Shown here: positions 26,201 through 33,791 of the stretch, piece after piece
How positions within the stretch are numbered: position 1 is the stretch's first letter
How the letters are laid out: every line of letters starts with the position of its first letter
Assembly: GCF_001945365.1 (NCBI RefSeq)
Contig: NZ_MSTQ01000009.1
Location: 186,001 to 250,000, forward strand
Origin: Pseudomonas reinekei
Lineage (GTDB): Bacteria; Pseudomonadota; Gammaproteobacteria; Pseudomonadales; Pseudomonadaceae
Direction of reading: 5' to 3'
DNA length: 64,000 bases
Translations under genes and position numbers: made by a program
Notes under the pieces: model-generated
The model's database searches: none
Told to the model about the DNA's origin: nothing
What the model saw: only the letters and a program-made list of their open reading frames with translations

Positions 26201-26861
26201 GACCGCCGAGAACTCGGTGGGCATCGGCGGCGCCTACATGTGCGTGTACGGCATGGAAGGCCCCGGTGGCTATCAGTTTGTCGGGCGCACCTTGCAGATG
26301 TGGAACCGCTACCGCGACGTCGCCGCGTTCGAGGGCAAACCGTGGTTGCTGCGCTTCTTCGACCAGATCCGTTTCTACCCGGTCAGCGCCAATGAACTGC
26401 TGCGTATTCGCCGGGATTTCCCCCTTGGGCGCTTCGACCTGAACATCGAGCACAGCCAGCTGAACCTGGCGCAATACCAGGCATTCCTGGCACAGGAAGC
26501 CGAGACCATCGACGCTTTTCGTCGTCAACAACAAGCCGCGTTCAACGCCGAACGCGAGCGCTGGATCGCCAGCGGCCAGGCGCATTTCGACAGCGAGGAA
26601 CTGGCTCCGGAAGCGACCGAGGATTCGCCGCTGGGCAGCGGCCAACAGAGCGTCGACAGCCACATCGCCGGCAACCTCTGGCAGGTGCAGGTGGAAACCG
26701 GCAGCCGGGTCGAGGCCGGTGATGTGCTGGTGATTCTGGAGTCGATGAAGATGGAAATCCCTGTGCTCGCGCCGATGGCCGGCGTCGTCCGCGAGATTCG
26801 CGTGCAACCCGGTTCGGCCGTGCGCGCCGGACAGCGCGTCGTGGTGCTGGAACTCGACTGA
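23229..26861 (+). CDS. Guanidine carboxylase (urea carboxylase-type biotin enzyme)
   Basis: The 1210-residue enzyme carboxylates guanidine (older annotation: urea) with ATP and bicarbonate. Domains in order: biotin carboxylase (about 1-450, with the glycine-rich ATP-grasp loop AGGGGIGMRV near 155), KipA/AHS2 (about 465-765), KipI/AHS1 (about 790-1000), carboxyltransferase tail with TAENSVGIGGAYMC, and a C-terminal biotinyl domain with ESMKM and biotin-accepting Lys1174. Riboswitch, DUF1989 pair and transporter favour guanidine over urea. Oddly, residues about 766-792 at the KipA-KipI junction are encoded by an inverted pair of REP sequences that keeps the frame open. Confidence 0.92.
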   Translation: MFEKVLIANRGAIACRILRTLRELHVQGIAVYSEADAASLHILQADEAHSLGEGAAAGTYLAVDKILAIAKSTGATAIHPGYGFLSENAAFAEACAAADIAFIGPTPEQLRVFGLKHTARALAKQHGVPMLEGTELLDSLDAALTAGEQVGYPVMLKSTAGGGGIGMRVCRSAAELSESFEAVKRLGQNNFSDAGVFIEKYIQRARHLEVQVFGDGCGEVIALGVRDCSVQRRNQKVLEETPAPNLPDGMADELCAAAIKLAKAVNYRSAGTVEFVFDSDAQRFYFLEVNTRLQVEHGVTEQVWGVDLVRWMVQLAAGDLPPLSELMQGLQPEGHAIQARLYAEDPGRDFQPSPGLLTAVNFPTANGIQLRIDTWVEAGCEIPPYFDPMIAKVINWAPTREEARADLHRALGDSLLYGVETNRDYLRQILLDAPFASGQPWTRCLEGLVYQANTFEVISAGTQTSVQDYPGRLGYWAVGVPPSGPMDSRALRLGNRLLGNEEGAAALEITMSGPLLRFNCDAVVAVTGAVIPLTLNGETVPMNTALLIPAGETLSLGTIAGSGARSYLCLRGGLQVPDYLGSKSTFTLGQFGGHGGRALRAGDVLHVPALSDRSVGQQLAQEHVTALPTVRQIRVIYGPHGAPEYFTENYIGTFFATQWEVHFNSSRTGVRLIGPKPQWVRADGGEAGLHPSNIHDNPYAIGAVDFTGDMPVILGPDGPSLGGFVCPVTVIEADLWQLGQLKAGDKVQFLPVDLKTARNLACNWGTCGSWLASDGARPDTASTSSLPSQLPLALMSPVVLELGEGDTRLVARLSGDTHLLLEIGAPELDLVLRFRAHALMQALESKTLHGVIDLTPGIRSLQIHYQPEQLPLADLLGIVAGEWDAVCAAKDLQVPSRIVHLPLSWDDPACQLAIEKYMTTVRKDAPWCPSNLEFIRRINDLPNLDEVQRTVFDASYLVMGLGDVYLGAPVATPLDPRHRLVTTKYNPARTWTAENSVGIGGAYMCVYGMEGPGGYQFVGRTLQMWNRYRDVAAFEGKPWLLRFFDQIRFYPVSANELLRIRRDFPLGRFDLNIEHSQLNLAQYQAFLAQEAETIDAFRRQQQAAFNAERERWIASGQAHFDSEELAPEATEDSPLGSGQQSVDSHIAGNLWQVQVETGSRVEAGDVLVILESMKMEIPVLAPMAGVVREIRVQPGSAVRAGQRVVVLELD
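25526..25602. repeat. REP doublet inside the carboxylase coding sequence
   Basis: CTGTGGGAGCTGGCTTGCCA followed by GCGATGG, about 25 spacer bases, and the inverted arm CATCGCTGCCAAGCCAGCTCCC form a typical intergenic REP pair, one base diverged, read in frame as GSWLASD...SLPSQLP. The same subtype occurs between genes at 48.76-48.85 kb. Confidence 0.9.
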
Positions 26862-26886
26862 ACCCATTTTGACAAGGACTCACGCC

Positions 26887-28665
26887 ATGAATATCAATCT
26901 GCAACTCGACGCCCTGCGCAACGCTTACCGCGACGGCAGCACCACGCCCCGGCAATTGCTGCTGAGCCTGCGGGACAAAGCCGCGGCGCTGAACCCCGAC
27001 TATCACCTGTTCATCCACTTGCTGAGTGTCGAGGAACTGGAACCGTATCTGGCGGCCCTCGACGGTCGCGACATCGACAGCCTGCCGTTGTACGGCGTGC
27101 CCTTCGCGATCAAGGACAACATTGATCTGGCGGGTATCGCGACCACCGCAGCGTGCCCGGCCTTTGCTTACGTGCCACAGCGTTCGGCAACCATCGTTGA
27201 GCAACTGCTGGCGCTGGGCGCGGTGCCGTTGGGCAAGACCAATCTCGATCAATTCGCCACGGGCCTCAACGGCAGTCGCTCGCCGTATGGCGTTTGCCCG
27301 AACAGCGTGCTGCCGGACTATCCGTCGGGGGGGTCCAGTGCCGGTTCGTCGTTGGCCGTGGCGCTCGGTGTCGCGAGTTTCTCCTTGGGCACCGACACGG
27401 CAGGCTCGGGCCGCGTACCGGCGGCGTTGAACAATCTGGTCGGGATGAAAGCCACCAAGGGGCTGATTTCCACCGCCGGGGTGGTGCCGGCCTGTCGCAC
27501 GCTGGATTGTGTGACCACATTTACGGCGACCGCCCAGGAAGCCAGTCAGTTGCTGGCATTGACCGCCAGATTCGACCCCCGGGATGAGTACAGCCGCGAC
27601 AATCCGCTGTGGAATGACGGCTCGGCGTTTGGCACGCCGCGCCCGTTCCGCTTCGGCGTGCCCCGCGCACAAGACCTGGCGTTTTTCGGTTGTGCTGAAG
27701 GCCCCGTGTTGTTCGGTGATGCGATCGAGCAACTCAAGCGCCTGGGCGGCGAAGCGGTGGAACTGGATCTCACGCCATTCCTTGAAGCGGCGCGCCTGCT
27801 CTATGAAGGTCCTTGGGTGGCCGAGCGCTATAGCGTGGCTGGCGAGCTGATGGAGCAGAATCCCGAAGCCGTGCTGCCGGTGATTCGTGCCGTGCTGGCC
27901 AAGGCGCCAGCCGTCAGCGGCGTGCAAACCTTCCGCGCCCAGTACCGCCTGCAAGCGTTGAAAGCCCTGTGCGACAAAGCGCTGGAAAACCTCGATTGCG
28001 TGGTCACGCCGACCATTGGCCGCCCCGTCACCCTGGCAGAACTCGCCGCCGAACCGGTGCAGCGCAATTCCGAATTGGGCTACTACACCAACTTCATGAA
28101 CCTGCTGGACTACGCCGCCATCGCCGTGCCGAGCGGCTTCATGGGCAATGGTTTACCGTGGGGCGTGACGCTGTTTGGCCGGGCGTTTACCGATCAATAT
28201 CTATTGAGCGTGGCGCACGGTTTGCAGCGCCAACAAGGTCTGGCAACGCCTGCGCCGACGACCGTTGCGCGCAATGACCGCGCCCGACTGGTGGTCTGTG
28301 GTGCGCACCTGGACGGTTTGGCGCTGAACTGGCAGCTCAAGCAGCGCGGTGGGCGATGGGTGGAAACGACATTCAGCTCACCGGACTATCAACTGTACGC
28401 CCTGGCCGGTGGCCCGCCGTTTCGTCCCGGCATGGTTCGGGTAAAGGACGGTGGCGTGGCGATTGCCGTGGAAGTGTGGGAGTTGCCAAGCAACGAATTG
28501 GGCTCGTTCCTGACCGGGATTCCCGCACCGTTGGGGTTGGGCAAGGTGCAACTGGCGGACGGTCGCTGGGAGAGCGGTTTTATTTGCGAGGCGTATGGCT
28601 TGCAGGGCGCGACCGACATCAGCCAGCTCGGCGGATGGCGTGCGTATCTGAAAAGCCTCGTCTGA
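26887..28665 (+). CDS. atzF: Allophanate hydrolase
   Basis: The enzyme hydrolyses allophanate to ammonia and carbon dioxide and completes guanidine (or urea) breakdown. From ATG 26887 (AAGGA upstream) it has 592 residues. The amidase-signature domain occupies about 1-440, with catalytic Lys in AIKDNIDLAG (about 77) and the GGSSAGSSLAVA serine loop (about 150). A separate C-terminal domain (about 470-592, with GAHLDGLALNWQL) is the AtzF type that carries out a second step. It is 25 bases after the carboxylase and ends the operon. Confidence 0.94.
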   Translation: MNINLQLDALRNAYRDGSTTPRQLLLSLRDKAAALNPDYHLFIHLLSVEELEPYLAALDGRDIDSLPLYGVPFAIKDNIDLAGIATTAACPAFAYVPQRSATIVEQLLALGAVPLGKTNLDQFATGLNGSRSPYGVCPNSVLPDYPSGGSSAGSSLAVALGVASFSLGTDTAGSGRVPAALNNLVGMKATKGLISTAGVVPACRTLDCVTTFTATAQEASQLLALTARFDPRDEYSRDNPLWNDGSAFGTPRPFRFGVPRAQDLAFFGCAEGPVLFGDAIEQLKRLGGEAVELDLTPFLEAARLLYEGPWVAERYSVAGELMEQNPEAVLPVIRAVLAKAPAVSGVQTFRAQYRLQALKALCDKALENLDCVVTPTIGRPVTLAELAAEPVQRNSELGYYTNFMNLLDYAAIAVPSGFMGNGLPWGVTLFGRAFTDQYLLSVAHGLQRQQGLATPAPTTVARNDRARLVVCGAHLDGLALNWQLKQRGGRWVETTFSSPDYQLYALAGGPPFRPGMVRVKDGGVAIAVEVWELPSNELGSFLTGIPAPLGLGKVQLADGRWESGFICEAYGLQGATDISQLGGWRAYLKSLV

Positions 28666-28672
28666 CAGTGTG

Positions 28673-28756
28673 CCTGTGGGAGCTTTCTCGCGATGACGTC
28701 AGCACGCCCCTCATGGGTGTCTGATACTGCGCGATCGCGAGCTCGCTCCCACAAGG
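28673..28756. repeat. Diverged REP doublet after the guanidine operon
   Basis: CTGTGGGAGCTTTCTCGCGATG and the inverted CGCGATCGCGAGCTCGCTCCCACAAGG surround about 35 bases. The two arms differ in their cores, suggesting a mixed or decayed pair. It follows the last gene of the operon by a few bases. Confidence 0.75.
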
Positions 28757-28857
28757 CCCGGGCAAGATTTATGACCATTCGCGGCGCACATAGAGCAGTT
28801 ATTTCCCGGCAGTGCCACTAGAATGCATGCCATCGGAATACTGACAACGGAATTGCC

Positions 28858-30351
28858 ATGCCGCTTCGCTCGCCGCTGTATTCTCAACGTTCGTTGATCC
28901 TCACGCTGGTCGCGTTGCTGGGCGCGGGTTTCCTCGCCACGTCTTTTCTCAGTTACTACGCCTCGCGGGCGTCGATCCGCGACAACATCGTCAACACCGA
29001 ACTGCCGCTGACTTCGGACACGGTGTACTCGGAAATCCAGAAAGACCTTGTCAGACCGATCCTGATTTCCTCGATGATGGCCCGCGACACCTTCATGCGC
29101 GACTGGGTGGTCAACGGTGAAAAAGATTCCGACCAGATGACCCGCTACCTCAACGAGGTCATGACCCACTACGGCGCCTACACCGCGTTCTTCGTCTCCA
29201 ACGCCAGCCTGACGTACTACCACGCCAAAGGCGTGCTCAAGCAGGTCAAGGCCACCGAGCCACGCGATGCCTGGTACTTTCGCGTGCGCGACATGAAGGA
29301 TCCCTACGAGATCAACGTCGACCCGGACCTCGCCAACAAAGACAACCTGACGGTCTTCATCAACTACAAAGTCCACGACTACAACGACCGCTTCATCGGC
29401 GCCGCCGGTGTCGGACTGACGGTCGATGCAGTGATCAAACTGATCGACAAATACCAGCAGCGCTACCAGCGCAGCGTGTACTTCGTCGACACGTTCGGAC
29501 GCGTGGTGCTGACCGGCGCCGAGGGTGGACCGGACGGCGCACGTATCGGGCAGACCCTGGGCGAACTCGACAGCATGAAGAACCTGGTCAGCCAGTTGCC
29601 CAAACCCCACAGCGGCAGCTTCGAATATTCCGGCGAAGGCCAGGGACATTTCCTCAACGTTCGGTTCATCCCGGAGTTGAACTGGTATCTGTTTGTCGAC
29701 AAACGCGAAGACGGCGACCTCAGTGACATCCGTCGCTCGCTGTACCTCAACCTGCTGATCTGCCTGATCGTCACGTTGACCGTGCTGGCCCTGCTCAATC
29801 GGGTGATCAAACGCTATCAGAGCAGGATCCAGGCCCAGGCCACCCTCGACAGTCTGACTGACCTGCCCAACCGTCGCGGCTTCGACCTGCTCGCCGCGCA
29901 AGCCATGCACGAAGCCCAGCGCGAGCCGAAACCGCTGACAGCGTTGCTGCTGGACCTGGACCACTTCAAGGCCCTGAACGACACCTACGGCCACCTCGCG
30001 GGTGATCAGGTACTGATCGGCTTTGCCCGGGACCTGGAGAGCTGCCTGCGGCATTCCGACATCGTCTGTCGCTGGGGCGGTGAAGAATTCATCGTGCTGC
30101 TCAAGGACACCGATGGTGAGACCGGTCTGATGATCGCCGAGAAAATTCGCCAGCATGTGGAGCAACAGCGTTATGCCTACAACGGCAGCACCCTGCATCT
30201 GACCGTCAGCATCGGCCTGACCACCCTGCAAACCGATGACACCTTGCACACCTTGCTGTCGCGGGCCGATCATGCGATGTACCGGGCCAAACAAAGTGGC
30301 CGCAACCGCACCTGCGTGGAAATGCCTCACTCCAGTTATGAACCCGCCTGA
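28858..30351 (+). CDS. Membrane diguanylate cyclase with periplasmic sensor (GGDEF)
   Basis: The 497-residue protein has membrane segments at about 14-34 and 298-318 enclosing a periplasmic domain of roughly 260 residues that looks like a Cache/PAS-type ligand sensor. The GGDEF domain (about 330-490) has an active GGEEF motif in CRWGGEEFIVLL and an inhibitory RxxD site (RHSD) five residues before it, so product feedback is expected. It makes cyclic-di-GMP in reply to an unknown outside signal. The stop overlaps the start of the small CWC gene. Confidence 0.9.
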   Translation: MPLRSPLYSQRSLILTLVALLGAGFLATSFLSYYASRASIRDNIVNTELPLTSDTVYSEIQKDLVRPILISSMMARDTFMRDWVVNGEKDSDQMTRYLNEVMTHYGAYTAFFVSNASLTYYHAKGVLKQVKATEPRDAWYFRVRDMKDPYEINVDPDLANKDNLTVFINYKVHDYNDRFIGAAGVGLTVDAVIKLIDKYQQRYQRSVYFVDTFGRVVLTGAEGGPDGARIGQTLGELDSMKNLVSQLPKPHSGSFEYSGEGQGHFLNVRFIPELNWYLFVDKREDGDLSDIRRSLYLNLLICLIVTLTVLALLNRVIKRYQSRIQAQATLDSLTDLPNRRGFDLLAAQAMHEAQREPKPLTALLLDLDHFKALNDTYGHLAGDQVLIGFARDLESCLRHSDIVCRWGGEEFIVLLKDTDGETGLMIAEKIRQHVEQQRYAYNGSTLHLTVSIGLTTLQTDDTLHTLLSRADHAMYRAKQSGRNRTCVEMPHSSYEPA

Positions 30352-30556
30352 TCTCTGCCCCGCCTGCGGCGCACCCAACGACTGCGCCCTGGCCGACCCG
30401 CGAACCGCTGACCGGGCATGCTGGTGCTACGGCGTCAGCATCGACCCGGCGGTGCTTGAAGCGCTGCCCGCCGAACTGCGCAACGCCGCGTGCCTGTGCC
30501 CGCGTTGTGCCGACGTCGAGGCGCAGTTGCAAGCAGCGACGCGGCCGATCGCGTAA
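30338..30556 (+). CDS. Cysteine-rich CWC family protein
   Basis: The 72-residue product starts at MNPPDLCPACGAPNDC and contains the CWC motif near residue 28 and a CPRC motif near 56. These paired cysteines suggest metal binding. It overlaps the cyclase gene by 14 bases, so its frame start is inside that gene, and precedes rsuA by 34 bases; this cwc-rsuA arrangement is common in Pseudomonas. Function is unknown. Confidence 0.82.
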   Translation: MNPPDLCPACGAPNDCALADPRTADRACWCYGVSIDPAVLEALPAELRNAACLCPRCADVEAQLQAATRPIA

Positions 30557-30590
30557 CATGCTCGGCCCTTTCTTTACCGATCCTTAAGTC

Positions 30591-31283
30591 ATGCGCGTCG
30601 ACCGCTTCCTCAGCAACTTGCCTCGCTTCAACCGTAAGCAAGTGCGCCTGTTGCTGGTCGAAAAACGCATCAGGATTGACGGCAAAATCGTCAGCGATCC
30701 GCACAGCGAAGTCCGCGAGTTCAGTCGCGTCGAGGTCGACGACGAAGTGCTGCAGACCGGCAAACCGTTGCGCCACTTCATGCTGAACAAGCCTGCCGGT
30801 TGCGTCAGCGCCACTCGCGACCCGCAACACCCGACCGTGCTCGACCTGATCCATGAACCGGACAAGGACGAACTGCACATCGCCGGACGCCTGGACTTCA
30901 ACACCACCGGGCTGATGCTGATCACCAACGACGGCAGCTGGTCACGACGCCTGACCCAGCCGCAGACCAAACTGCCGAAGGTCTACTACGTCGAAACCGA
31001 GCAAGTCATCGGCCCCGAATACGCGATCAAATTCAACGAAGGCTTGTACTTCGCCTTCGAAGACCTCACCACCCAGCCCGCCGGGCTCGAGCTGCTCGGG
31101 CCGAAGTGCGCGCGCCTGAGCATCGTCGAAGGTCGCTATCATCAGGTGAAGCGCATGTTTGGCTACTTCAACAACAAAGTGCTGCGCCTGCACCGCGAAC
31201 GCATGGGCCCACTGGTGCTCGACGACGCGTTAAAAACCGGCGAATACCGTCCGCTGAGGGTTGATGAGATCGAATTGATCTAA
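30591..31283 (+). CDS. rsuA: 16S rRNA pseudouridine(516) synthase RsuA
   Basis: The 230-residue protein starts with an S4 RNA-binding domain (about 1-60; RVDRFLSNLPRF) and continues with the RluB/E/F/RsuA catalytic fold, including the active Asp in GRLDFNTTGLML (about residue 103) and the RYHQVKRMFGYFNNKV motif near 184. It probably modifies U516 of 16S rRNA; RluE or RluF specificity is possible but length and motif fit RsuA better. Confidence 0.9.
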   Translation: MRVDRFLSNLPRFNRKQVRLLLVEKRIRIDGKIVSDPHSEVREFSRVEVDDEVLQTGKPLRHFMLNKPAGCVSATRDPQHPTVLDLIHEPDKDELHIAGRLDFNTTGLMLITNDGSWSRRLTQPQTKLPKVYYVETEQVIGPEYAIKFNEGLYFAFEDLTTQPAGLELLGPKCARLSIVEGRYHQVKRMFGYFNNKVLRLHRERMGPLVLDDALKTGEYRPLRVDEIELI

Positions 31284-31596
31284 GCAGCCTACCGCTGAGC
31301 AGAAGTTGTCTAACAATTTACCAACGGCACTTGCGCAATGATGTGACCCCTGCTTGAATCAGGACGTCGGCCGAAATGTGACCGACAAGTCACCACATAC
31401 TTCTAAGAAACTTTTTGCCGGTAGGAACCCTTGGGTTCCGGCCTCACCCGGCAGACTGCCCGCCAATAACAATACCCGTCGACCGGACTGCACTGGATCG
31501 ACATGGGCCTCTCAAAATTCCAGGCATATGCCTACCTGTCACAAAGCTCGTGCAATCTCTTTTGCGCGCATACCCGCTTGCCAGGAGTCTTATGAC
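31284..31596. other. Leader region of phaG
   Basis: No gene is convincing. A near-perfect stem GGAACCC-TT-GGGTTCC (31424-31439), extended outwards by GCC/GGC, lies about 160 bases before the phaG start and has no T-run. No sigma-70 or sigma-54 promoter stands out. The GGAGT before the ATG is at 31584-31588. Confidence 0.5.
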
Positions 31597-32481
31597 ATGA
31601 GGCCAGAAATCGCTGTGCTGGATATACAGGGTCAGTATCGGGTTTACACGGAGTTCTATCGCGCAGACGCCGCAGAGAAGACCATCATCCTGGTCAACGG
31701 CTCGATGGCCACGACTGCGTCGTTTGCACAAACCGTGAAGAACCTTCACCCGCAGTTCAATGTGGTCTGCTACGACCAGCCCTACGCGGGCAAGTCCAAA
31801 GCCCACAACCTGCATGAGAAATTGCTGACCAAGGAAGTCGAAGGGCAGATCCTCCTGGAGCTGATCGACCACTTCGCCGCCGAACACGTGCTGTCGTTTT
31901 CCTGGGGTGGCGCCGCGACCCTGGTCGCCCTCGCCCACCGGCCACGGCGCATCGAAAAAGCCGTGATCAGCTCGTTCTCCCCGGAGATCAACGCACACAT
32001 GCTCGACTACCTTGAGCGCGGTGTGGATTACCTTGGCAGCCGTGATGGCGACCGGGTCGGCAATCTGGTCAACAGCACCATCGGCAAACACCTGCCGTCG
32101 CTGTTCAAGCGTTTCAACTACCGGCACGTCAGCAGCCTGGCCGATCACGAATACGGGCAGATGCACTTCCACATCAACGACCTGCTGCACAGCGACCGCC
32201 AGTGCTTCTTGAAAGCCTCGGAAAAAATCAACGTGCCAGTGCTGTTCATGAACGGCGAATGGGACGAATACACCGCCGCCGATGGCGCCCGGTTATTCGC
32301 CAACCACGTGCAAAACGCCACCTTCACCACCCTCGAAGCCACCGGCCATTTTCTCGACATGGAACACAAAGCCGCCTGCCGAGACAGCCGCAACGCCCTG
32401 ATGGGGTTCCTGAAGCCGGCGCTGCACGAAAGCCGACCGCGTTACCACTACGTCCAGGACCACCATGCATTGGCCATTTGA
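31597..32481 (+). CDS. phaG: 3-hydroxyacyl-ACP thioesterase/transacylase PhaG (RhlA-like)
   Basis: PhaG links fatty-acid synthesis to medium-chain polyhydroxyalkanoate storage by releasing or transferring 3-hydroxyacyl groups from acyl carrier protein. The 294-residue product opens MRPEIAVLDIQGQYRVYTEF, as I remember for P. putida PhaG, and is related to RhlA. It has an alpha/beta-hydrolase fold with NGSMATTASFAQTV (about 30) and the serine-bearing FSWGG (about 102) and a late His in TGHFLDME. ATG 31597 is preferred: the longer frame begins upstream of the ribosome site. No pha synthase gene is nearby, as is usual. Confidence 0.92.
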   Translation: MRPEIAVLDIQGQYRVYTEFYRADAAEKTIILVNGSMATTASFAQTVKNLHPQFNVVCYDQPYAGKSKAHNLHEKLLTKEVEGQILLELIDHFAAEHVLSFSWGGAATLVALAHRPRRIEKAVISSFSPEINAHMLDYLERGVDYLGSRDGDRVGNLVNSTIGKHLPSLFKRFNYRHVSSLADHEYGQMHFHINDLLHSDRQCFLKASEKINVPVLFMNGEWDEYTAADGARLFANHVQNATFTTLEATGHFLDMEHKAACRDSRNALMGFLKPALHESRPRYHYVQDHHALAI

Positions 32482-32486
32482 AACAG

Positions 32487-32557
32487 CGTCATCGCGAGCA
32501 AGTTTCGCTCTACAGTGTTGAACGTATTCCTGTAACCGCGAAGCTTGCCCGCGACAG
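32487..32557. repeat. Decayed REP doublet
   Basis: CATCGCGAGCAAGTTTCGCTCTACAG and the inverted TGTAACCGCGAAGCTTGCCCGCGACAG resemble a REP pair with many changes. It lies just after phaG. Confidence 0.5.
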
Positions 32558-32660
32558 ACCGTCATACGGTCGTTGCCCCGTGTCACCTGCGCTAAAGCCG
32601 TCTGGCACAAAGAAAAACTTCATTTCCCTGCGCACATCTGGTACAAAGTCACCGCTCTGA

Positions 32661-32734
32661 GCGGGTGTCGTATAATGGCATTACTCCAGCTTCCCAAGCT
32701 GATAACGAGGGTTCGATTCCCTTCACCCGCTCCA
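32661..32734 (+). tRNA. tRNA-Gly (anticodon CCC)
   Basis: The 74-base gene folds as a cloverleaf: acceptor GCGGGTG/CACCCGC, a T arm with GGTTCGATTCC, the anticodon loop TTCCCAA and an encoded CCA end. The anticodon stem has one imperfect pair at its base. The terminator follows about 50 bases later. Confidence 0.95.
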
Positions 32735-32786
32735 ATCGAATTTTTAGTCTCACGTTAAGAGAGTTTTGACGGGGGCTGTAGAGACA

Positions 32787-32818
32787 GAAAAAACCGGCCT
32801 TGATGGCCGGTTTTTTTA
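32787..32818 (+). terminator. Intrinsic terminator after tRNA-Gly
   Basis: A stem AAACCGGCC/GGCCGGTTT with loop TTGAT is followed by seven T residues, ending the tRNA transcript. Confidence 0.9.
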
Positions 32819-33205
32819 TGGCCGGCATTTAGTGAACCGCGGGGTCCACCCCCGAACTTAGAGCGCTCAATCGAAGCCGTTTTTCAGAAAAAGCAACGTC
32901 CTACAATAGTCTGGGAAATGTCCGTACACTTGCGCATTGCCGTGCGTTTGTCATGAGACCTATAGTCCGAGTGCGCCCAAATGGCGTGTCGGGTTTGGCG
33001 ACTCGACGATACGGTGCAGAAGCTTCCGAGCTGTTAATCGGTGTGCTTTTGAACGCACTGTGCTGCCTGTTTTTTGGTAGCTGTGCGTGGGAGATCTTAG
33101 GATCTGCCGGTTTTGCCGTGTCCCGGTTCGCCAACCCGCGTACAGCTGCCACCCTTTGTTTGGCGACGATGGAGTGGTTAATTCAAAATTACACGGAAAT
33201 CACTC
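32819..33205. other. Unassigned region before the 89-residue small gene
   Basis: A frame from 32953 runs through 134 codons and into the next gene, with one hydrophobic stretch (LLIGVLLNALCCLFFGSCAW), but it has no ribosome site and ends in biased, arginine-rich shadow sequence. I therefore leave it uncalled. The stretch may be a leader with regulatory RNA structure or a decayed gene. Confidence 0.35.
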
Positions 33206-33475
33206 ATGCAAGAGTTCATGGCTTTAACCAGCAACGCCGACGACCTCCCCTCGTTTTACGTCAACACCACCCAACCGCTGCACTCACTGCTCAGCAGCGC
33301 CCGATATCGAATCGGTGCCGTGACGCAGGTTCTCGAAAACCTCGCGATGCGCGGTGAAATCAGCACCGACTCGGTGATTCTCAGCGACTTCGCATTGTTG
33401 TGCGCCATACCATTGCGCGATGGTTGCGATGTGCTGGATGTGATCGCCCGGCGCATGGATGCGGAAACGTCCTGA
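33206..33475 (+). CDS. Small conserved Pseudomonas protein (DUF3077-like)
   Basis: The 89-residue acidic-to-neutral protein has two predicted helices, LHSLLSSARYRIGAVTQVLENLA and the segment around LLCAIPLRDGCDVLDVI. Size, helix layout and setting resemble the DUF3077 or DUF6124 small proteins common in fluorescent pseudomonads, but I am not sure of the family. The frame is preceded by GGAAA and followed by a weak terminator. Function unknown. Confidence 0.6.
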   Translation: MQEFMALTSNADDLPSFYVNTTQPLHSLLSSARYRIGAVTQVLENLAMRGEISTDSVILSDFALLCAIPLRDGCDVLDVIARRMDAETS

Positions 33476-33486
33476 CGGTTATTCGG

Positions 33487-33514
33487 GCGCCTTTGAAGGC
33501 GCTCGTATATTTTT
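33487..33514 (+). terminator. Weak intrinsic terminator
   Basis: Stem GCGCCTT/AAGGCGC with a two-base loop lies 11 bases after the stop of the small gene; the T-run begins a few bases later (TATTTTTC), so strength is doubtful. Confidence 0.5.
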
Positions 33515-33614
33515 CGTATCGATCTTCGTGCGGCAGTAAAGAAACCGTAGCAAGGCGTTGAGCCCGGAGAAAGATCCCCTATTCTCTCGGCTCACCTTCC
33601 GCTAAGAGATCAAC

Positions 33615-33731
33615 ATGGCCAGTTCAGAGTTGGGGATCATGATCATTTCAATGATCGGGTTGTTCGGCTTTGCCTCCTTTGCATTTGAATACTTGAGCGC
33701 CCGCCGCTCGAAAAAGAACAAGCTGCCGTAA
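33615..33731 (+). CDS. 38-residue single-pass membrane microprotein
   Basis: The frame encodes 38 residues with one clear hydrophobic helix (about 8-27, IMIISMIGLFGFASFAFEYL) and a basic tail ending RRSKKNKLP, hence likely an inner-membrane protein with C-terminal tail in the cytoplasm. AAGAGAT precedes the ATG at a proper distance and a strong terminator follows 18 bases after the stop, so it looks like a real one-gene transcript. No homologue is recognised. Its role may be as a subunit or stress peptide. Confidence 0.65.
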   Translation: MASSELGIMIISMIGLFGFASFAFEYLSARRSKKNKLP

Positions 33732-33748
33732 TGATTCGGGCGGTCAAG

Positions 33749-33788
33749 AAAAGGGACAGATGACTCCAAGGTCATCTGTCCCTTTTTT
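33749..33788. terminator. Bidirectional terminator between microprotein gene and tam
   Basis: A fourteen-pair perfect stem, AAGGGACAGATGAC/GTCATCTGTCCCTT, with loop TCCAAG has an A-run before and a T-run after, serving both converging genes. Confidence 0.92.
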
Positions 33789-33791
33789 ACA

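Noticed and set aside
23229..26861. Calling the carboxylase a urea carboxylase
   Set aside because: The guanidine-I aptamer, the DUF1989 pair and the transporter make guanidine the better reading; urea activity is not excluded.
32953..33357. A 134-residue plus-strand frame before and into the small DUF3077-like gene
   Set aside because: No ribosome site, overlaps a better supported gene in another frame, and its second half is arginine/glutamine-biased shadow sequence.
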